Assembly (NCBI GenBank): GCA_031550725.1
Contig: JAVBOH010000040.1
Location: 1-53,297 of the forward strand
Length of the DNA: 53,297 nt
Direction: 5' to 3'
From: UBA946 sp031550725
Lineage (GTDB): Bacteria; Bacillota; Clostridia; Oscillospirales; Ruminococcaceae
Both the position numbers and the translations under genes were made by a program. Of the stretch, positions 14,664-23,760 are shown piece by piece; the first letter of the stretch is position 1, and each line of letters opens with the position of its first letter. The notes below the pieces were generated by a model that saw only the letters and a program-made list of their open reading frames with translations, had not been told where the DNA came from and made no database searches.

Positions 14664-15638
14664 ATGAAAACGATGCCAAGCATAATTTCTATTGGTGAAA
14701 TGCTTGTTGATTTCACAGAACAAAAAAATGAAAACGGCGATGTTTTATTTAAGCAAAATCCAGGTGGTGCTCCTGCAAACGTTGCAGTTATGGCATCAAG
14801 ACTTGGAATTCCAACTGGCTTTATTGGTAAAATCGGTAAGGATATGTTTGGTGAATATTTGAAAAAAACACTTAAAGACAACAAGGTTAACACTGATGGA
14901 TTGATTGTTGATAAGGAGTTTGCAACAACACTTGCTTTTGTCCGCAGCAATGAGGATAATGAGCGTGAGTTTGTTTTTTATAGAAATAACAGCGCTGATT
15001 TGAACTTGAATTTTAAGGAGATTAAACTGCCGCTTATTGATAACTGCAAGCTTGTTCATTTTGGTGCATTACTGCTGACCTCTGAGCCATCTAAGTCGGC
15101 TGTGATTAATGCAGTTGAATATGCTAAACAGAATGGTAAAATCATTTCCTATGACCCTAACTGGCGTGAGCATTTGTGGAAGTCAAAAAGTGCTGCTGTT
15201 CAGGCAATGAGAAGTGTTCTTAGATATGTTGATATTATTAAGGTATCAGAGCTTGAGCTGCAAATTATAACTGACAGCGGAAACCTTATTCCTGCTGTTG
15301 CAAAGCTTTTGAAGGACGGCGTTAAGATTGTCTGTATCACACAGGGTGCAAAGGGATGTATTATTGCAACAAAGTTTGGTATTGAAAGATTTCCTACTTA
15401 TAAGGTTGATACTGTCAGCACACTTGGTGCGGGTGATAGTTTCCTTGGTGCGTTTTTATCAAAAATTGTTAAGTGCAACAAGCCAATCGACGAAATTGAA
15501 ATGGACGAGCTAAAGGAATATGCTATGTATGCCAATGCCTGCGGTGCATTGAGTTCTGCTAAGGATGGAGCTATTCCTGCTATGCCAACCGAAGATGACA
15601 TTATTAATATAATGGGAAATGGCACGCTTGATAATTGA
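14664..15638 (+). CDS. scrK: Fructokinase, PfkB family
   Basis: Phosphorylates fructose (or a related sugar) with ATP. The PfkB signatures are clear: the N-terminal PGGAPANVAVMASRLG and the C-terminal DTVSTLGAGDSFLGAFLSKI with the catalytic Asp in GAGDS. ISIGEMLVDF at the start and FIGKIGKDMFGEYL are typical of fructokinases as opposed to ribokinases or KDG kinases, but substrate cannot be proven. 324 residues, normal. It is monocistronic between a promoter at 14538 and a terminator at 15794; no sucrose transporter or hydrolase lies beside it. Confidence 0.87.
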   Translation: MKTMPSIISIGEMLVDFTEQKNENGDVLFKQNPGGAPANVAVMASRLGIPTGFIGKIGKDMFGEYLKKTLKDNKVNTDGLIVDKEFATTLAFVRSNEDNEREFVFYRNNSADLNLNFKEIKLPLIDNCKLVHFGALLLTSEPSKSAVINAVEYAKQNGKIISYDPNWREHLWKSKSAAVQAMRSVLRYVDIIKVSELELQIITDSGNLIPAVAKLLKDGVKIVCITQGAKGCIIATKFGIERFPTYKVDTVSTLGAGDSFLGAFLSKIVKCNKPIDEIEMDELKEYAMYANACGALSSAKDGAIPAMPTEDDIINIMGNGTLDN

Positions 15639-15717
15639 TTATAATACTAATTCCTAATTACATTGCCGTCGTGCGTAAATGCACGCAGGGATATATTAAA
15701 ACGCCGTAAAAGCTTGC

Positions 15718-15790
15718 TTTGTAGGTGTTCTTGAATTGTTCTAGTGCAAGGCTATTGAGCATTTTATGCGAAAAGCTTTGCACTTACAAA
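15718..15790. repeat. Nested inverted repeat downstream of fructokinase
   Basis: The right-hand part AGCTTTGCACTTACAAA can pair with either TTTGTAGGTG (15718-15727) or GTGCAAGGCT (15744-15753), so two alternative stems compete. A small stem GTGC/GCAC is at 15671-15684. It fills most of the 15639-15793 gap and precedes the terminator. Confidence 0.4.
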
Positions 15791-15793
15791 ATC

Positions 15794-15828
15794 AACCCCC
15801 AATTTCTTGTGAAATTAGGGGTTTTTTT
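15794..15828 (+). terminator. Intrinsic terminator after fructokinase
   Basis: AACCCCCAATTTC pairs with GAAATTAGGGGTT (one mismatch), then a run of T residues. A dinucleotide AT tract follows at about 15838-15854. Confidence 0.88.
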
Positions 15829-15948
15829 AAAGACTGATATATATATATATATATGCTGTTTCGAGCAGGTATTGATAACAATAATATAGATTGTTATAAG
15901 GCTTTTGAAAAAATGCATCCTGTTCAGATGTGGTAGATTTTAAAAGAA

Positions 15949-15962
15949 GTAAAACGATTACA
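15949..15962 (+). promoter_or_regulatory. Imperfect LacI/CcpA-like operator upstream of GH43
   Basis: GTAAAACGATTACA keeps the right half ACGATTACA of the near-palindromic cre at 29631 but deviates at the left end. It lies 8 bases before the -35 box. Confidence 0.35.
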
Positions 15963-15970
15963 TAAAACTA

Positions 15971-16000
15971 TTGACAAGGTGTGCTTGAGGGTGGTATAAT
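15971..16000 (+). promoter_or_regulatory. Sigma-A promoter of the GH43 gene
   Basis: TTGACA, 18-base spacer, TATAAT. Its position rules out the earlier possible start codon at 15981. Confidence 0.85.
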
Positions 16001-16034
16001 CAATGTAAAGTTTTATTTGAACGGAGAAATGGAC

Positions 16035-17516
16035 ATGAAATTTAGAAATCCTATTGTTACTGGTTATTATCCTGACCCAAGCGTATGCAGAGTTGATAAC
16101 AAATATTATATGGTTTGCAGTTCCTTTCAGTATTTTCCTGGAGTTCCGCTTTTTGAAAGCGATGACCTTATCAACTGGACACAAATTGGTTATTGTCTGA
16201 CAAGAAAGTCACAGCTGCCGCTTGAAACAGCAACAAGCTCCGGCGGTATTTTCGCACCAACTATCAGATATAACGATGGTCATTTTTACATGACTACCAC
16301 TAATACAACAACAGGCGGCAATTTCTTTGTTTGGACTGATGATATTCATGGTGAGTGGTCTGATCCTATTTATATTGACCAAGAGGGTATTGACCCATCG
16401 CTTTATTTCGAAAATGGCAAAGCATATTTCATGAGCAATGGTGCTGACAGTGCGATTTTGCAATGTGAAATTGACATTAAGACAGGTGAAAAACTTAGCG
16501 AGGGTAATGTTTTGTGGCGTGGAACAGGCGGACGTTATCCTGAAAGCCCACATCTTTATAAAATTGGTGAGTATTATTATCTCATGCTTGCAGAGGGCGG
16601 CACTGAATATGGTCATATGGTAACATATGCGAGAAGTAAGATTATTGATGGACCATATACTCCATATGCGAAAAATCCTGTGCTTACAAATCGTAATAAG
16701 GGTGGATATTCTGTTCAGGCTGTCGGACATGCTGATTTAATTCAGGATACAAGCGGAAACTGGTGGATGTATCACCTTGGTTTCAGACAGATTGACAGGT
16801 GGCTTACTTATCATCACCTAGGACGTGAGGTTTTCTTAATGCCAGTTCAGTTTGATGATGATGGTTGGTTTACTGTCGGCGACGACGGTACTACAACTGC
16901 AACTGTTGAAACTGACAGAATTTCAGATGATGTCATACAGAAGTTTATTCTTGAGTATACATTTAAAGATATTGCGAACAATCCTGACTGGCAGTATTTG
17001 CGTAATTATAATGCAGAGGATTATATTCTTGGCGAGGACAGCATTAAGCTAAGGGGTACTGAAGTTACTATTGATGAGCCAAAGTCACCGACATTTATTT
17101 GTCTGCACCAAAAAGAATTTGATATGGAGCTTACTTGTGATGTAAAAATTGCAGGCGGTGAGGCTGGAGTTACGGTTTATATGGATCAGGAGCATCATTA
17201 TGATATTTATGCGCTCAAGGACGATGACGGTAATTATGCTGTTGTGGAATTGAATATCGGGAATATTAACCATATTGCTGGTAAGGTTAAGCTTTCATCA
17301 AATACAGCCACATTGAAAATCACATCAAACGCATTTGGATATACATTTAATGTGATTGATAATGGCGATGAAGTGCAGCTCGGATATGGAATTTCAAGAT
17401 ATCTTTCATCTGAGGTTGCAATGGGCTTTACTGGTGTTGTGCTTGGTTTCTATTCACAGAATTCGAATGGAGAGTATAACGAATTTAGCAATTTAAGCTG
17501 TAAGTATACTGTATAA
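16035..17516 (+). CDS. GH43 glycosidase, probable beta-xylosidase
   Basis: A 493-residue intracellular five-bladed beta-propeller glycosidase (GH43) with a C-terminal beta-sandwich from about residue 320, the layout of xylan 1,4-beta-xylosidases. The general base Asp is in GYYPDPSVCRV at the N-terminus, the pKa-modulating Asp in GIDPSLYFENG, and the acid Glu in RYPESPHLYK. There is no signal peptide, so it acts on oligosaccharides after import. Xylosidase versus arabinofuranosidase activity cannot be separated by eye. Start is the ATG at 16035, 8 bases after GGAG; upstream starts fall in or next to the promoter. It is monocistronic. Confidence 0.88.
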   Translation: MKFRNPIVTGYYPDPSVCRVDNKYYMVCSSFQYFPGVPLFESDDLINWTQIGYCLTRKSQLPLETATSSGGIFAPTIRYNDGHFYMTTTNTTTGGNFFVWTDDIHGEWSDPIYIDQEGIDPSLYFENGKAYFMSNGADSAILQCEIDIKTGEKLSEGNVLWRGTGGRYPESPHLYKIGEYYYLMLAEGGTEYGHMVTYARSKIIDGPYTPYAKNPVLTNRNKGGYSVQAVGHADLIQDTSGNWWMYHLGFRQIDRWLTYHHLGREVFLMPVQFDDDGWFTVGDDGTTTATVETDRISDDVIQKFILEYTFKDIANNPDWQYLRNYNAEDYILGEDSIKLRGTEVTIDEPKSPTFICLHQKEFDMELTCDVKIAGGEAGVTVYMDQEHHYDIYALKDDDGNYAVVELNIGNINHIAGKVKLSSNTATLKITSNAFGYTFNVIDNGDEVQLGYGISRYLSSEVAMGFTGVVLGFYSQNSNGEYNEFSNLSCKYTV

Positions 17517-17525
17517 TAAAAAAAC

Positions 17526-17561
17526 AGGGTTGCTGCATGAGAATTTTCATACAGCAACCCT
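17526..17561 (+). terminator. Hairpin after GH43
   Basis: AGGGTTGCTG pairs with CAGCAACCCT, with an inner ATGA/TCAT pairing; no strong T run. Confidence 0.55.
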
Positions 17562-17570
17562 CAGTCTGTC

Positions 17571-17600
17571 AAAAAAGACCAGCTTTCGCTGGTCTTTTTT
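17571..17600. terminator. Strong intrinsic terminator
   Basis: AAAAAAGACCAGC-TTTC-GCTGGTCTTTTTT, a 13 bp stem. It may belong to GH43 or to the insertion-sequence remnant that follows. Confidence 0.85.
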
Positions 17601-17633
17601 GCATTTATGTGGTAATGATATAGGGTGATAAAG

Positions 17634-17945
17634 ATGGTAGTAAAGAATAAAAAAGATAGAGAACAATACGAATTATTCAACATAGAAGACCTTGTGCCAG
17701 CAGAGCATTTACTAAGAAAAATAGAAAATGCAATAGATTTCGATAAGATATATGAGTTCTGTGAAGATAATGGAAGACCAAGTATCGACCCAGTAATATT
17801 ATTCAAGATGGTAATAATACAGCATATATACGGAATACCATCACTAAGAAAAACAGAAGAAGTAAAAATGAATATAGCGTATAGATGGTTTTTAGGATAT
17901 TTGATGAATGAACAAACACCACGCTTTAGGATTAGTATAAGATGA
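17634..17945 (+). pseudogene. Truncated IS1182-family transposase (N-terminal fragment)
   Basis: About 100 residues of the DUF772-type N-terminus of IS1182/IS5-like transposases: EQYELFNIEDLVPAEHLLRK, then IDPVILFKMVIIQHIYGIPS and YRWFLGY. Complete family members have roughly 450-550 residues with a DDE domain; here the frame leaves the family after LMNEQTP and stops within eight residues. The catalytic domain is missing, so it is dead. Codon choice (ATA, AGA rich) differs from the neighbours, as expected for a mobile gene. I see no clear inverted repeat at either end. Confidence 0.85.
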
Positions 17946-18002
17946 GTATATCAAGTTTCATGGGATATTTATTGTGGAACATCTATGTTTAGCATATTAA
18001 TG

Positions 18003-19304
18003 TCATTTAACAACATCAATCTTTTTTCTAAAAATACAAAAACAAAGTGTCAGCATTTCAGTAATTACAAATGAACACCAAACACCATTCATGCCAAACA
18101 GCCTAGACATAATCAATGAAACTGGTACAATAATCACAACACCTCGCAAAATTGACATGAGAAATGATATATTGGTTTTACCAGTCGAATTAAGATGCGA
18201 TATCATAACAATATTAAGACCTGCAAAGAAAAATCCAATGAAGTAAATATATATACCCTGCTTTGAAACATTCATAAGCAAGACACTGTTTTCGCTGTTG
18301 AAAATTGATACAAGCTGTCCTGAAAAAGCACATGATAGAAGGTATATCAGCACACTTCCGATTAGTGCAGTTACAGCGCCGTATTTAACAGTTTTTGATA
18401 TAGTATGCCTGTCGTTTTGTGCAAATGCAGTACTTATAATCGGCTGTATACCCTGCGCAATTCCTGTAAAAATGGCGATTACAACGAGTGCTATGTTAGC
18501 GATAATTCCATATGCAGCAACGCATACCTCGCCGCCAACATTTATGATAATAAGGTTGAAAACAATCATAGTAACTGCTGAGGCAAGCTCCGTTATAAAT
18601 GACGATGCACCTAAGCGGCATATTTTTTTAATAAAGAGAGTGCTGTCACCATACGTTATTATATGGAAATTGTTTTTGTGCTTTATTATATGTAACGACA
18701 GCACAGCTATGCTGATTAGAGGTGCAATACCAGTTGCAACAGCAGCACCAAGCATACCCATCTTAAGCGGAAACATGAAAACATAGTCAAGTATAATGTT
18801 TGATAAGCTGCCTAAAATCATGGCAAGCATTGAAAGTGACGGTGCTTTATCATTTCTGACAAAGGCAATCAGTACATTATTTAAGATGAATGCAGGTGCA
18901 AAGCATAAAATCACACGCATATATTCACCCGAAAGTTGCTGCACATAGCCATCTGCACCCAGTAATGATGCTATTTTATATGGCAGAAAAATACCTGCAA
19001 GTAAAAACATAAGTCCTAATATAAGACCTAAAAACACAGATGTTGTAAACGCTTTGTTTGCTTTTTCTTTTTCGTTTGACCCCATATAAAACGAATAGTT
19101 ACTGCCGCCACCAATACCAAGCATTAAACCAGTGGCGTTAATCAGCGAGTAAATCGGCACTGCAAAATTTAGTGCCGCCAGACCATTAATTCCGAGTGCT
19201 TTTGAAACATAAAATGTGTCGGCAAGAATATACACCGATAGCCCAATCATGCCGGCAATGTTAACGCTTACATATCTCGCAAATTCCTTTTTTACTCTTT
19301 CCAT
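18003..19304 (-). CDS. MATE-family efflux transporter
   Basis: A 433-residue polytopic membrane protein with about 12 hydrophobic segments in two homologous halves, of the MATE (PF01554) multidrug/toxin exporter family, which use Na+ or H+ gradients to export cationic drugs or metabolites. Typical stretches are YILADTFYVSKALGINGLAA and GIAQGIQPIISTAFAQND, the latter marking the start of the second half. GGATGG precedes the ATG. A terminator for the upstream regulator gene lies between it and that gene, so it is probably transcribed on its own. Substrate unknown. Confidence 0.88.
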   Translation of the reverse strand: MERVKKEFARYVSVNIAGMIGLSVYILADTFYVSKALGINGLAALNFAVPIYSLINATGLMLGIGGGSNYSFYMGSNEKEKANKAFTTSVFLGLILGLMFLLAGIFLPYKIASLLGADGYVQQLSGEYMRVILCFAPAFILNNVLIAFVRNDKAPSLSMLAMILGSLSNIILDYVFMFPLKMGMLGAAVATGIAPLISIAVLSLHIIKHKNNFHIITYGDSTLFIKKICRLGASSFITELASAVTMIVFNLIIINVGGEVCVAAYGIIANIALVVIAIFTGIAQGIQPIISTAFAQNDRHTISKTVKYGAVTALIGSVLIYLLSCAFSGQLVSIFNSENSVLLMNVSKQGIYIYFIGFFFAGLNIVMISHLNSTGKTNISFLMSILRGVVIIVPVSLIMSRLFGMNGVWCSFVITEMLTLCFCIFRKKIDVVK

Positions 19305-19335
19305 CTTTCAATCCATCCTATATAAAAAATCAAAA

Positions 19336-19388
19336 AATGCCGAAGTACTTGTTTCTTCATAGACCTAATGAAACAAGACTTCGGCATT
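19336..19388 (-). terminator. Intrinsic terminator of the HD-GYP regulator gene
   Basis: Minus strand: AATGCCGAAGTCTTGTTTC pairs with GAAACAAGTACTTCGGCATT (11 + 8 bp, one bulge) followed by TTTTGATTTTTT. Confidence 0.88.
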
Positions 19389-19449
19389 CAATTACGATAT
19401 ACCATTCTACCCGGTGGCAGATTTATTAAATTTGTTAGAATTCAAAAAA

Positions 19450-20535
19450 TTATTCAGCGGTAACAGGTACAGAAAATTTATTTGTATAACTCTCCATAAC
19501 TCTCCTGAATTCACTGTCCATAGCTTGAAATGCTTCAAGAACTTCAGGTGCAAAGTGGCTAGGCATTGTTCTGCCGTCACCAACAAGAATTATATGGCAC
19601 GCTTCTTCATGAGTGAATGCAGCTTTATATTCACGAACGCTTGTCAAGGCATCATAAACATCGGCAAGTGCAACAATTCGTGCAGATATTGGAATCTGCT
19701 CACCCTTTAGCTTGTTTGGATAACCAGTTCCATTATATTTTTCATGATGTGACTCGCATATTTCAATAGCTGTTTTAAGTGTTTGTGTGCTTGAAGTGAT
19801 AAGATGCTCAGTTTTACGCAAAACTTCTGTACCAAAAGTGGTATGAGTTTTGATAAGCTCAAATTCTTCCTCAGTCAGCCTGCCCTTTTTAAGCAGAATA
19901 TTATCAGGAACACAAACCTTGCCAATGTCATGCAATGGTGAATAAAGGATTGTTTCTCTCATTATTTCAGTGGAAAGAATGTGAGGATAATGCTTGTGAA
20001 TATAGCTTGCAAGGATTTCAGTGTACTTCTGCATACGTTTGATATGCTCACCAGTACCATTATCACGTCCCTCTGCAAGCAGTGACATACCAACAATAAC
20101 AGCTCTTCTTGAATGAGAAAGCTCTCTAGTTCGAATTTCAACAAGCTTTTCAAGGTTATCACGATTCATTTTATTTGAAATGTGATTTTTAACCTTTATC
20201 TTTACAATATCAGGGTCATATGGCTTGAAAATATAGTCAACCGCACCCATTTTTAAACCAGTAGTTTCATTGAATGAGTCAGTAGCACCCGTGATAAAAA
20301 TAACAGGGATGTTTTCAAGACCCTTTGTATCTTTCATTTTTGTGATAACATCAAAACCACCAAGACCAGGCATGAGTACATCAAGCAACACGCAGTCAGG
20401 CTTATTTTTACTCATAAGCTCAAGAGCCTTTTCACCGGAAAGTGCAACCATTACATTGTATTCATTTTCAAGAATAGCACGCAAACCGTCAACATTTTCT
20501 TTCCCGTCATCAACAATTAAAACTGTATTATCCAT
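19450..20535 (-). CDS. Response regulator with HD-GYP domain
   Basis: A two-component receiver joined to an HD-GYP domain, the second class of cyclic-di-GMP phosphodiesterases. Receiver, residues 1-120: DD in VLIVDDGKENV, phospho-acceptor Asp in CVLLDVLMPGLGG, Lys in DYIFKPYDPD. A short helix follows, then HD-GYP (about 145-345): LHDIGKVCVPDNIL holds the HD pair and HHEKYNGTGYP the GYP signature, with Asn in place of the usual Asp before GxGYP. DPxxxAL-type ADVYDALTSVREYK is intact. 361 residues. No histidine kinase is adjacent, so its partner is elsewhere. Own promoter at 20681-20709. Confidence 0.9.
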   Translation of the reverse strand: MDNTVLIVDDGKENVDGLRAILENEYNVMVALSGEKALELMSKNKPDCVLLDVLMPGLGGFDVITKMKDTKGLENIPVIFITGATDSFNETTGLKMGAVDYIFKPYDPDIVKIKVKNHISNKMNRDNLEKLVEIRTRELSHSRRAVIVGMSLLAEGRDNGTGEHIKRMQKYTEILASYIHKHYPHILSTEIMRETILYSPLHDIGKVCVPDNILLKKGRLTEEEFELIKTHTTFGTEVLRKTEHLITSSTQTLKTAIEICESHHEKYNGTGYPNKLKGEQIPISARIVALADVYDALTSVREYKAAFTHEEACHIILVGDGRTMPSHFAPEVLEAFQAMDSEFRRVMESYTNKFSVPVTAE

Positions 20536-20847
20536 TTGATAACTCCTTTTAATAATTATGCTTATTCTTCACCTATTTTATTCTGTAATGTGACTTGAAA
20601 ACAAGTTCAGTTAGTCCTTACAGAGTTCAATTAAATTAAAAATCTATCATTTTACTAGGATTACTTAATTTCATAATTATATTATATACCAATAACCATC
20701 CAAATGCAAGTTTAGATATCTTAACATTCGATTTTTTGGTTACATTTAATAAGGAAATAACAAATAAAAGAATGTTTATATGCTTTTTGACAGCAAAAGC
20801 TGTATATTGTGGTAAGGAACGAGATGAATTGCCATATGAGGTAGTTG
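20536..20847. other. Gene-free stretch with regulator promoter
   Basis: 312 bases between two minus-strand genes. Apart from the promoter at 20681-20709 I see nothing but AT-rich sequence. A reading frame at 20636-20896 here is not convincing. Confidence 0.5.
20681..20709 (-). promoter_or_regulatory. Promoter of the HD-GYP regulator gene
   Basis: On the minus strand TTGCAT, 17-base spacer, TATAAT, about 140 bases before the start codon. Confidence 0.55.
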
Positions 20848-22032
20848 TTATCTTTTGAAAAAAATGCGGCAGAAAAACGCACCAGCCTTTAACCAAATGG
20901 GTTCAAGCCGCTTTTCAACATCTGCAAGTTCTTTGCGAATTGCAATTTTCTGAGGGCAATGACCTTCACATTTACCGCATTTTATACATTGGCTGGCAAG
21001 CTTTTGATTTGGCGATGCAATTGCTGCACCAGTCATATACATTGAACGCCCCTTGCTTTTTGACATTGCGAATGATGTGTTATATGCTGTGAAACAAGCA
21101 GGTATATCAACATTTTTCGGACAAGGCATACAATATCCGCAGCCTGTGCATTTAACCTTGTATGACTCACTGAAAACATCCGCAACTTCATCATATGCTT
21201 TAAGCTCACTTTCGGTGAGCATTTCAGGATAGCTTTCTGTTGCTAGTGCAATATTTTCATCAAGCTGTGACTGTTCATTCATACCCGATAGAATAAGCGT
21301 AACCTCTGGCTTGTTCCATAACCAACGCAAAGCCCATGCCGCAGGGGTATATTTTGAATTTGTATCAGAAAAAACTTTAACAGCCTTTTCAGGCAATCCG
21401 TTTGCAAGCTTTCCGCCGAGCAGAGGTTCCATAATAAATACAGGTAAGCCCTTTAACGCAGCATATTTAAGACCTTCTGTGCCAGCTTGATAGTGAGTGT
21501 TCATATAATTATACTGTATCATGCAGAAGTTCCAGTCATAAGCGTCAATAATTTTAAAGAAATCATCCTTTTGTCCATGAAAAGAAAAGCCAGCATTTCT
21601 GATTATTCCAGCAGTCTTTTTTTCTTCTATCCACTTTTCAATACCGAGATTTTTAAGCTTTTCAAAGTCTGAAATACTAGTCAGCATATGCATAAAATAA
21701 TAATCTATATAATCTGTTTTAAGCCTGCTAAGCTGTATATTTAAATACTTATCAAAGTCAGCATAGCTTTTACATAGATATGCAGGAAGCTTAGTTGATA
21801 TGAAAATTTTATCACGTATTTTATTTTTATCGGTTATTATACCAAGTGCTGTTTCACTGCCATTATAAATAAAAGCTGTATCGAAAAAATTGACGCCATC
21901 TTTTACTGCATTAAGGATAATCTGTTCGGTTTTATCCATATCAATTCGACCTAGCTTTTGCGGAAAACGCATACAGCCAAAGCCCAACACAGATAATTTA
22001 TCACCATTTTTATTGTTTATACGATACTGCAT
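20848..22032 (-). CDS. Aldo/keto reductase with C-terminal 4Fe-4S domain
   Basis: A 394-residue protein of the NADPH-dependent aldo/keto reductase fold fused to a ferredoxin-like end, a clostridial type of uncertain substrate. Tetrad residues are visible: Asp and Tyr in NFFDTAFIYNGSE, Lys in ISTKLPAYL, His in YFMHMLTS. The Fe-S part has CTGCGYCMPCPKNVDIP and CIKCGKCEGHCPQ, enough for two clusters or one cluster plus a structural motif. It follows nrdR after 48 bases and probably shares its transcript. A paralog lies at 38572-39678. A redox role with ferredoxin as partner is inference. Confidence 0.87.
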   Translation of the reverse strand: MQYRINNKNGDKLSVLGFGCMRFPQKLGRIDMDKTEQIILNAVKDGVNFFDTAFIYNGSETALGIITDKNKIRDKIFISTKLPAYLCKSYADFDKYLNIQLSRLKTDYIDYYFMHMLTSISDFEKLKNLGIEKWIEEKKTAGIIRNAGFSFHGQKDDFFKIIDAYDWNFCMIQYNYMNTHYQAGTEGLKYAALKGLPVFIMEPLLGGKLANGLPEKAVKVFSDTNSKYTPAAWALRWLWNKPEVTLILSGMNEQSQLDENIALATESYPEMLTESELKAYDEVADVFSESYKVKCTGCGYCMPCPKNVDIPACFTAYNTSFAMSKSKGRSMYMTGAAIASPNQKLASQCIKCGKCEGHCPQKIAIRKELADVEKRLEPIWLKAGAFFCRIFFKR

Positions 22033-22080
22033 TTAAAACCTGCTAATAGTGTATAAAATACACTTACTTTCATAAATCAA

Positions 22081-22530
22081 TTAGTTTTCTTCTCTTAGCT
22101 CTGAAATGATATTTATAAAGCTGTTAACATCGCCAAAATCCTTATAAACAGATGCAAAACGCACGTATGCAACTTGGTCAATGTCCTTTAAAGCTGTCAA
22201 AACCATGTCGCCGATTTTTGAAGTTGAAACCTGTGTAGTGAGATTATTTGCATAGTAGCCCTCGATGTTGTCAACAATTCTATTAATTGTATCAACGCTT
22301 ACGGGACGCTTTGTAACTGCGTTTGTAAGCCCTAAGATAAGCTTATTTCTGTCGAAAATTTCAAGTGTGTTGTCCTTTTTAACTACAAAAAGCATTGGCA
22401 TTTCAATGGATTCATATGTTGTAAAACGTTTGCCGCAGTTTGTACATTCACGTCTGCGGCGTTTTTTACCCTCAGCAGGTCGTGAGTCGATTACCTTTGT
22501 ATCCTCAAAGCTGCAAAATGGACATTTCAT
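22081..22530 (-). CDS. nrdR: Transcriptional repressor NrdR
   Basis: Zinc-ribbon plus ATP-cone repressor of ribonucleotide reductase genes; it senses ATP/dATP and binds paired NrdR boxes. The zinc ribbon is MKCPFCSFEDTKVIDSR with the second pair in RRRECTNCGKRF; the ATP-cone follows (VVKKDNTLEIFDRNKLILGL). 149 residues, the standard length. AAAGGAATGG precedes the ATG. No ribonucleotide reductase gene is in this window, so its targets lie elsewhere. Confidence 0.96.
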   Translation of the reverse strand: MKCPFCSFEDTKVIDSRPAEGKKRRRRECTNCGKRFTTYESIEMPMLFVVKKDNTLEIFDRNKLILGLTNAVTKRPVSVDTINRIVDNIEGYYANNLTTQVSTSKIGDMVLTALKDIDQVAYVRFASVYKDFGDVNSFINIISELREEN

Positions 22531-22598
22531 TGTTTATTAACCATTCCTTTCGGATATTTAATGACTAAAAATTTTAATTCGTTCAGATATGTACTTAA

Positions 22599-22627
22599 AT
22601 GATAACACTAATCATAATATTTGTCAA
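22599..22627 (-). promoter_or_regulatory. Promoter of nrdR
   Basis: Minus strand TTGACA, 17-base spacer, TATCAT. It is back-to-back with the plus-strand promoter at 22646. Confidence 0.6.
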
Positions 22628-22645
22628 GAAATTCGGTATATTTGG

Positions 22646-22674
22646 TTGAAATTTTCTTTCGAATGTGGTATAAT
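22646..22674 (+). promoter_or_regulatory. Promoter of the VanY-like gene
   Basis: TTGAAA, 17-base spacer, TATAAT. A GAGGAGG at about 22701 has no start codon at a useful distance. Confidence 0.7.
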
Positions 22675-22737
22675 ACATTTCATCTATGATTTTTATTTAC
22701 GAGGAGGCTTATTTCGTATTTTTTACGGATTTGATAT

Positions 22738-23709
22738 ATGAGAAAAAGAAAAATTCACCATAATAAAAAAAGGAGAGTTATAATTTTGAGAGCAATTAAA
22801 TATCTATTAATAGTGACGGTTATATTGTTCGCTGCTGTGTTTCTCATTACACGCTTCGGTAAAACTGATGAAATAGATGATACTGATACAGCAGAGAGTA
22901 CTCAGGCAAGTGAAACCGTTACCTCAATTGAATTTAATGAGGAGGATAACGTGAATATTGACAATATATGGGCAATGTTTCTTGTTAACAACAGCAATCC
23001 TCTACCTGATAATTATGACTCCATGATTACAACTGAAGTGGTTTTTGAGGATTACCGTGAATATTACATGGATTCACGAATGGCTGAATATTTTACCAAC
23101 ATGGTTGAGGATGCCAAAAAGGATAATATTGACTTGCTTATGGTGTCCGCATATAGAACGATTGCATATCAGCAAAAGAATTTTGAGGACAGTGTTCAGG
23201 AGCGTATGGACAGCGGTATGGATTATGACACCGCATATGTTGATGCATCCGCAAGTGTTGCATCCCCAGGGAAAAGCGAGCATAATGCTGGTCTTGCTGC
23301 TGATATTATGTGTGCTGCCAACACTAATATGGATGATGACAGCTTTGAAAACACACCCGAGTTTGAGTGGCTTTCGGAGCATGCACATGAATATGGCTTT
23401 ATACTTCGTTACCCTAAGGGTAAGATTGCTTACACTGGTATTATTTATGAGCCATGGCATTATCGTTTTGTTGGTGTTTATTATGCTAACGAGCTTAAAA
23501 AACTTGATATGTGTCTTGAAGAATATTATGAATACAGAGGTTGGGTTGATGACAGCGGCAAGGCTATATATATGACAGGTCCTGTCGAAAAAGAAGAGAT
23601 CCGCACACCTGAAATGTATGTTGATGCTGAAACTGTACCACCTGAAACAGAAAAGGTGACTACTCATAAAGAAACTGAACCAGAGCAGAGTGTTACAATA
23701 ATTGTATAA
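22738..23709 (+). CDS. D-alanyl-D-alanine carboxypeptidase, VanY/M15 family
   Basis: A membrane-anchored zinc peptidase that trims the terminal D-Ala from peptidoglycan stem peptides. One membrane segment (AIKYLLIVTVILFAAVFLI) puts the catalytic domain outside. M15B motifs are complete: SAYRTIAYQQ, GKSEHNAGLAADI (zinc His and Asp) and IIYEPWHYRFVG (catalytic Glu and zinc His). The tail is a Thr/Glu-rich linker without anchor. Start: the ATG at 22738 gives a very basic N-terminus but has no ribosome site, whereas the in-frame TTG at 22786 has AGGAGAG 8 bases upstream and would give 307 residues; either is possible and the TTG may be the true one. No van resistance genes accompany it, so a housekeeping role is likely. 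Confidence 0.87.
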   Translation: MRKRKIHHNKKRRVIILRAIKYLLIVTVILFAAVFLITRFGKTDEIDDTDTAESTQASETVTSIEFNEEDNVNIDNIWAMFLVNNSNPLPDNYDSMITTEVVFEDYREYYMDSRMAEYFTNMVEDAKKDNIDLLMVSAYRTIAYQQKNFEDSVQERMDSGMDYDTAYVDASASVASPGKSEHNAGLAADIMCAANTNMDDDSFENTPEFEWLSEHAHEYGFILRYPKGKIAYTGIIYEPWHYRFVGVYYANELKKLDMCLEEYYEYRGWVDDSGKAIYMTGPVEKEEIRTPEMYVDAETVPPETEKVTTHKETEPEQSVTIIV

Positions 23710-23721
23710 CATTAAAAACGA

Positions 23722-23749
23722 ATGCCGTACTTGATTTCAAGTACGGCAT
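23722..23749. terminator. Bidirectional terminator
   Basis: ATGCCGTACTTG-ATTT-CAAGTACGGCAT, a perfect 12 bp stem between convergent genes. Confidence 0.88.
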
Positions 23750-23760
23750 ATTTTGTTTTA

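Noticed and set aside
20636..20896. 86-residue minus-strand reading frame overlapping the aldo/keto reductase end
   Set aside because: It overlaps the end of a clear gene in another frame, shows no ribosome site and has an unlikely Phe/Ser/Thr-rich composition.
22738..23709. Vancomycin resistance locus
   Set aside because: VanY-like peptidases are common housekeeping enzymes; no vanHAX or vanRS genes are nearby.
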